64,000 bases of DNA from Auanema rhodensis (Eukaryota > Nematoda > Chromadorea > Rhabditida > Rhabditidae), in assembly GCA_964057225.1 (NCBI GenBank), contig OZ059899.1:19848501-19912500 (forward strand), in the 5' to 3' direction. Shown in pieces: positions 60,907 to 64,000 of the stretch. The position numbers were made by a program, and so were the translations under genes. Position 1 is the stretch's first letter; the number at the start of each line of letters is the position of its first letter. The notes beneath the pieces are model-generated. The model saw only the letters and a list, made by a program, of their open reading frames with translations. It searched no databases and was not told where the DNA came from.

Positions 60907-63900
60907 TTGAAAAATGATGCATTAGTGTATGTTGAGTTTCCATGTACACTCAACATTGCTTCCAAAAACATTTTGACAAAAATTTTTCCGAAAAATTTCG
61001 AAATAATTTCGCAAAAAGTAGATGTTTTCAGATTCCTTTTTTCAAGGCAAAGACGATGGACATTGTTATTCAACGAAAAAATTGATTCTGCAGGGTGAAA
61101 ATCGAGGATATAAGTGTGAACTTATATCAGTTGATATCTCGGTGCATTTTTAAGCTAACGCAAATCTGATAACACAGCTCGACGCAGCTTAAAAATCCGC
61201 ATCGAATGCACTATACAACATTGAGAAACGCTTAATACAAAAATTAGTTATAATCGTTTGAAAAATGATGCATTAGTGTATGTTGAGTTTCCATGTACAC
61301 TCAACATTGCTTCCAAAAACATTTTGACAAAAATTTTTCCGAAAAATTTCGAGATAATTTCGCAAAAAGTTGATGTTTTTAGATTCCTTTTTTCAAGGCA
61401 AAGACGATGGACATTGTTATTCAACGAAAAAATTGATTCTGCAGGGTGAAAATCGAGGATATAAGTGTGAACTTATATCAGTTGATATCTCGGTGCATTT
61501 TTAAGCTAGCGCAAATCTGATAACACAGATCGACGCAGCTTAAGAATCCGCATCGAATGCACTATACAACATTGAGAAACGCTTAATACAAAAATTAGTT
61601 ATGATCGTTTGAAAAATGATGCATTAGTGTATGTTGAGTTTCCATGTACACTCAACATTGCTTCCAAAAACATTTTTACAAAAATTTTTCCGAAAATTTT
61701 CAAAATAATTTCGCAAAAAGTAGATGTTTTTAGATTCCTTTTCTCAAGGCAAAGACGATGGACATTGTTATTCAACGAAAAAATTGATTCTGCAGGGTGA
61801 AAATCGAGGATATAAGTGTGAACTTATATCAGTTGATATCTCGGTGCATTTTTAAGCTAGCGCAAATCTGATAACACAGATCGACGCAGCTTAAGAATCC
61901 GCATCGAATGCACTATACAACATTGAGAAACGCTTAATACAAAAATTAGTTATGATCGTTTGAAAAATGATGCATTAGTGTATGTTGAGTTTCCATGTAC
62001 ACTCAACATTGCTTCCAAAAACATTTTTACAAAAATTTTTCCGAAAATTTTCAAAATAATTTCGCAAAAAGTAGATGTTTTTAGATTCCTTTTTTCAAGG
62101 CAAAGACGATGGACATTGTTATTCAACGAAAAAATTGATTCTGCAGGGTGAAAATCGAGGATATAAGTGTGAACTTATATCAGTTGATATCTCGGTGCAT
62201 TTTTAAGCTAGCGCAAATCTAATAACACAGATCGACGCAGCTTAAAAATCCGCATCGAATGCACTATACAACATTGAGAAACGCTTAATACAAAAATTAG
62301 TTATGATCGTTTGAAAAATGATGCATTAGTGTATGTTGAGTTTCCATGTACACTCAACATTGCTTCCAAAAACATTTTGACAAAAATTTTTCCGAAAAAT
62401 TTCGAAATAATTTCGCAAAAAGTAGATGTTTTCAGATTCCTTTTTTCAAGGCAAAGACGATGGACATTGTTATTCAACGAAAAAATTGATTCTGCAGGGT
62501 GAAAATCGAGGATATAAGTGTGAACTTATAACAGTTGATATCTCGGTGCATTTTTAAGCTAACGCAAATCTGATAACACAGCTCGACGCAGCTTAAAAAT
62601 CCGCATCGAATGCACTATACAACATTGAGAAACGCTTAATACAAAAATTAGTTATAATCGTTTGAAAAATGATGCATTAGTGTATGTTGAGTTTCCATGT
62701 ACACTCAACATTGCTTCCAAAAACATTTTGACAAAAATTTTTCCGAAAAATTTCGAAATAATTTCGCAAAAAGTAGATGTTTTTAGATTCCTTTTTTCAA
62801 GGCAAAGACGATGGACATTGTTATTCAACGAAAAAATTGATTCTGCAGGGTGAAAATCGAGGATATAAGTGTGAACTTATATCAGTTGATATCTCGGTGC
62901 ATTTTTAAGCTAACGCAAATCTGATAACACAGCTCGACGCAGCTTAAAAATCCGCATCGAATGCACTATACAACATTGAGAAACGCTTAATACAAAAATT
63001 AGTTATAATCGTTTGAAAAATGATGCATTAGTGTATGTTGAGTTTCCATGTACACTCAACATTGCTTCCAAAAACATTTTGACAAAAATTTTTCCGAAAA
63101 ATTTCGAAATAATTTCGCAAAAAGTAGATGTTTTTAGATTCCTTTTTTCAAGGCAAAGACGATGGACATTGTTATTCAACGAAAAAATTGATTCTGCAGG
63201 GTGAAAATCGAGGATATAAGTGTGAACTTATATCAGTTGATATCTCGGTGCATTTTTAAGCTAGCGCAAATCTAATAACACAGATCGACGCAGCTTAAAA
63301 ATCCGCATCGAATGCACTATACAACATTGAGAAACGCTTAACACAAAAATTAGTTATGATCGTTTGAAAAATGATGCATTAGTGTATGTTGAGTTTCCAT
63401 GTACACTCAACATTGCTTCCAAAAACATTTTGACAAAAATTTTTCCGAAAAATTTCGAAATAATTTCGCAAAAAGTAGATGTTTTCAGATTCCTTTTTTC
63501 AAGGCAAAGACGATGGACATTGTTATTCAACGAAAAAATTGATTCTGCAGGGTGAAAATCGAGGATATAAGTGTGAACTTATATCAGTTGATATCTCGGT
63601 GCATTTTTAAGCTAGCGCAAATCTAATAACACAGATCGACGCAGCTTAAAAATCCGCATCGAATGCACTAGACAACATTGAGAAACGCTTAACACAAAAA
63701 TTAGTTATGATCGTTTGAAAAATGATGCATTAGTGTATGTTGAGTTTCCATGTACACTCAACATTGCTTCCAAAAACATTTTGACAAAAATTTTTCCGAA
63801 AAATTTCGAAATAATTTCGCAAAAAGTAGATGTTTTCAGATTCCTTTTTTCAAGGCAAAGACGATGGACATTGTTATTCAACGAAAAAATTGATTCTGCA

Positions 63901-64000
63901 GGGTGAAAATCGAGGATATAAGTGTGAACTTATATCAGTTGATATCTCGGTGCATTTTTAAGCTAGCGCAAATCTGATAACACAGATCGACGCAGCTTAA

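Larger units (their letters stand above)
55671..64000 (+). repeat. 351-bp satellite DNA array, right block (about 23.7 monomers)
   Basis: This is the same satellite, strand and register as the left block, continuing to the window end. Most monomers are of the GATTCTGCAGG/ACATTG class seen at 31.8-42.5 kb. Local markers are ACAGCTCGACGC, TTATAATCG, AAGCTAACGC and CTTAAGAATCC. Four monomers (57042, 58798, 59501 and 60204) are 352 bp because of one extra A in the A run before TTATTTCTGC. Confidence 0.98.

Overview
This is eukaryotic, non-genic DNA. About 51.4 kb of the 64 kb is one head-to-tail satellite with a 351-bp monomer, interrupted once by a 12,585-bp LTR retrotransposon of the Ty3/Gypsy (Metaviridae) type. 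The AT-rich satellite, the metazoan-style Gypsy pol, a primer-binding site that looks like tRNA-Gln, and an envelope-like glycoprotein point to an animal, probably an invertebrate such as an arthropod or nematode. The sequence alone does not decide which. There are no prokaryotic genes, operons, tRNA or rRNA genes, or CRISPR arrays.

Layout. Positions 1-43085 hold about 123 satellite monomers. Variants are arranged as local higher-order repeats: 2-mers, 3-mers, 4-mers, 6-mers and an 11-mer, each repeated two or three times. Three variant domains are visible: about 1-11 kb, 11-29.4 kb and 29.7-43 kb. Every monomer carries a roughly 63-codon open frame, but it starts with TTG and is broken by nonsense changes in at least nine monomers, so it is not treated as a gene. 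Each monomer also carries three strong inverted repeats. Positions 43086-55670 are the retrotransposon. It has two 337-bp LTRs that look identical and a 4-bp target duplication (CCAT). Removing the element and one CCAT restores an exact 351-bp monomer. Positions 55671-64000 are satellite again, with about 23.7 monomers.

The retrotransposon has an unusual order. A Gag-like capsid frame (44828 onward) ends in an Asn/Arg-rich basic tail. It then runs in frame, without a stop in the intact copy of the segment, into a signal-peptide-like hydrophobic segment and a Cys-rich, N-glycosylation-site-rich ectodomain with a furin-like basic site. A Thr/Ala/Pro-rich stalk, a second Cys-containing domain and a transmembrane helix follow. 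The same frame as the helix continues directly into aspartic protease, reverse transcriptase, RNase H and a DD(35)E integrase with a GPY/F module. The envelope-like module therefore lies between gag and pol rather than 3' of pol. This copy is defective: gag has GTG where ATG is expected, a partial tandem duplication with an internal deletion truncates gag, and there are two frame changes (near 49.2 kb and 52.05 kb) and one in-frame stop (49968). Yet the LTRs match completely, so it inserted recently, was copied in trans, or carries assembly errors.
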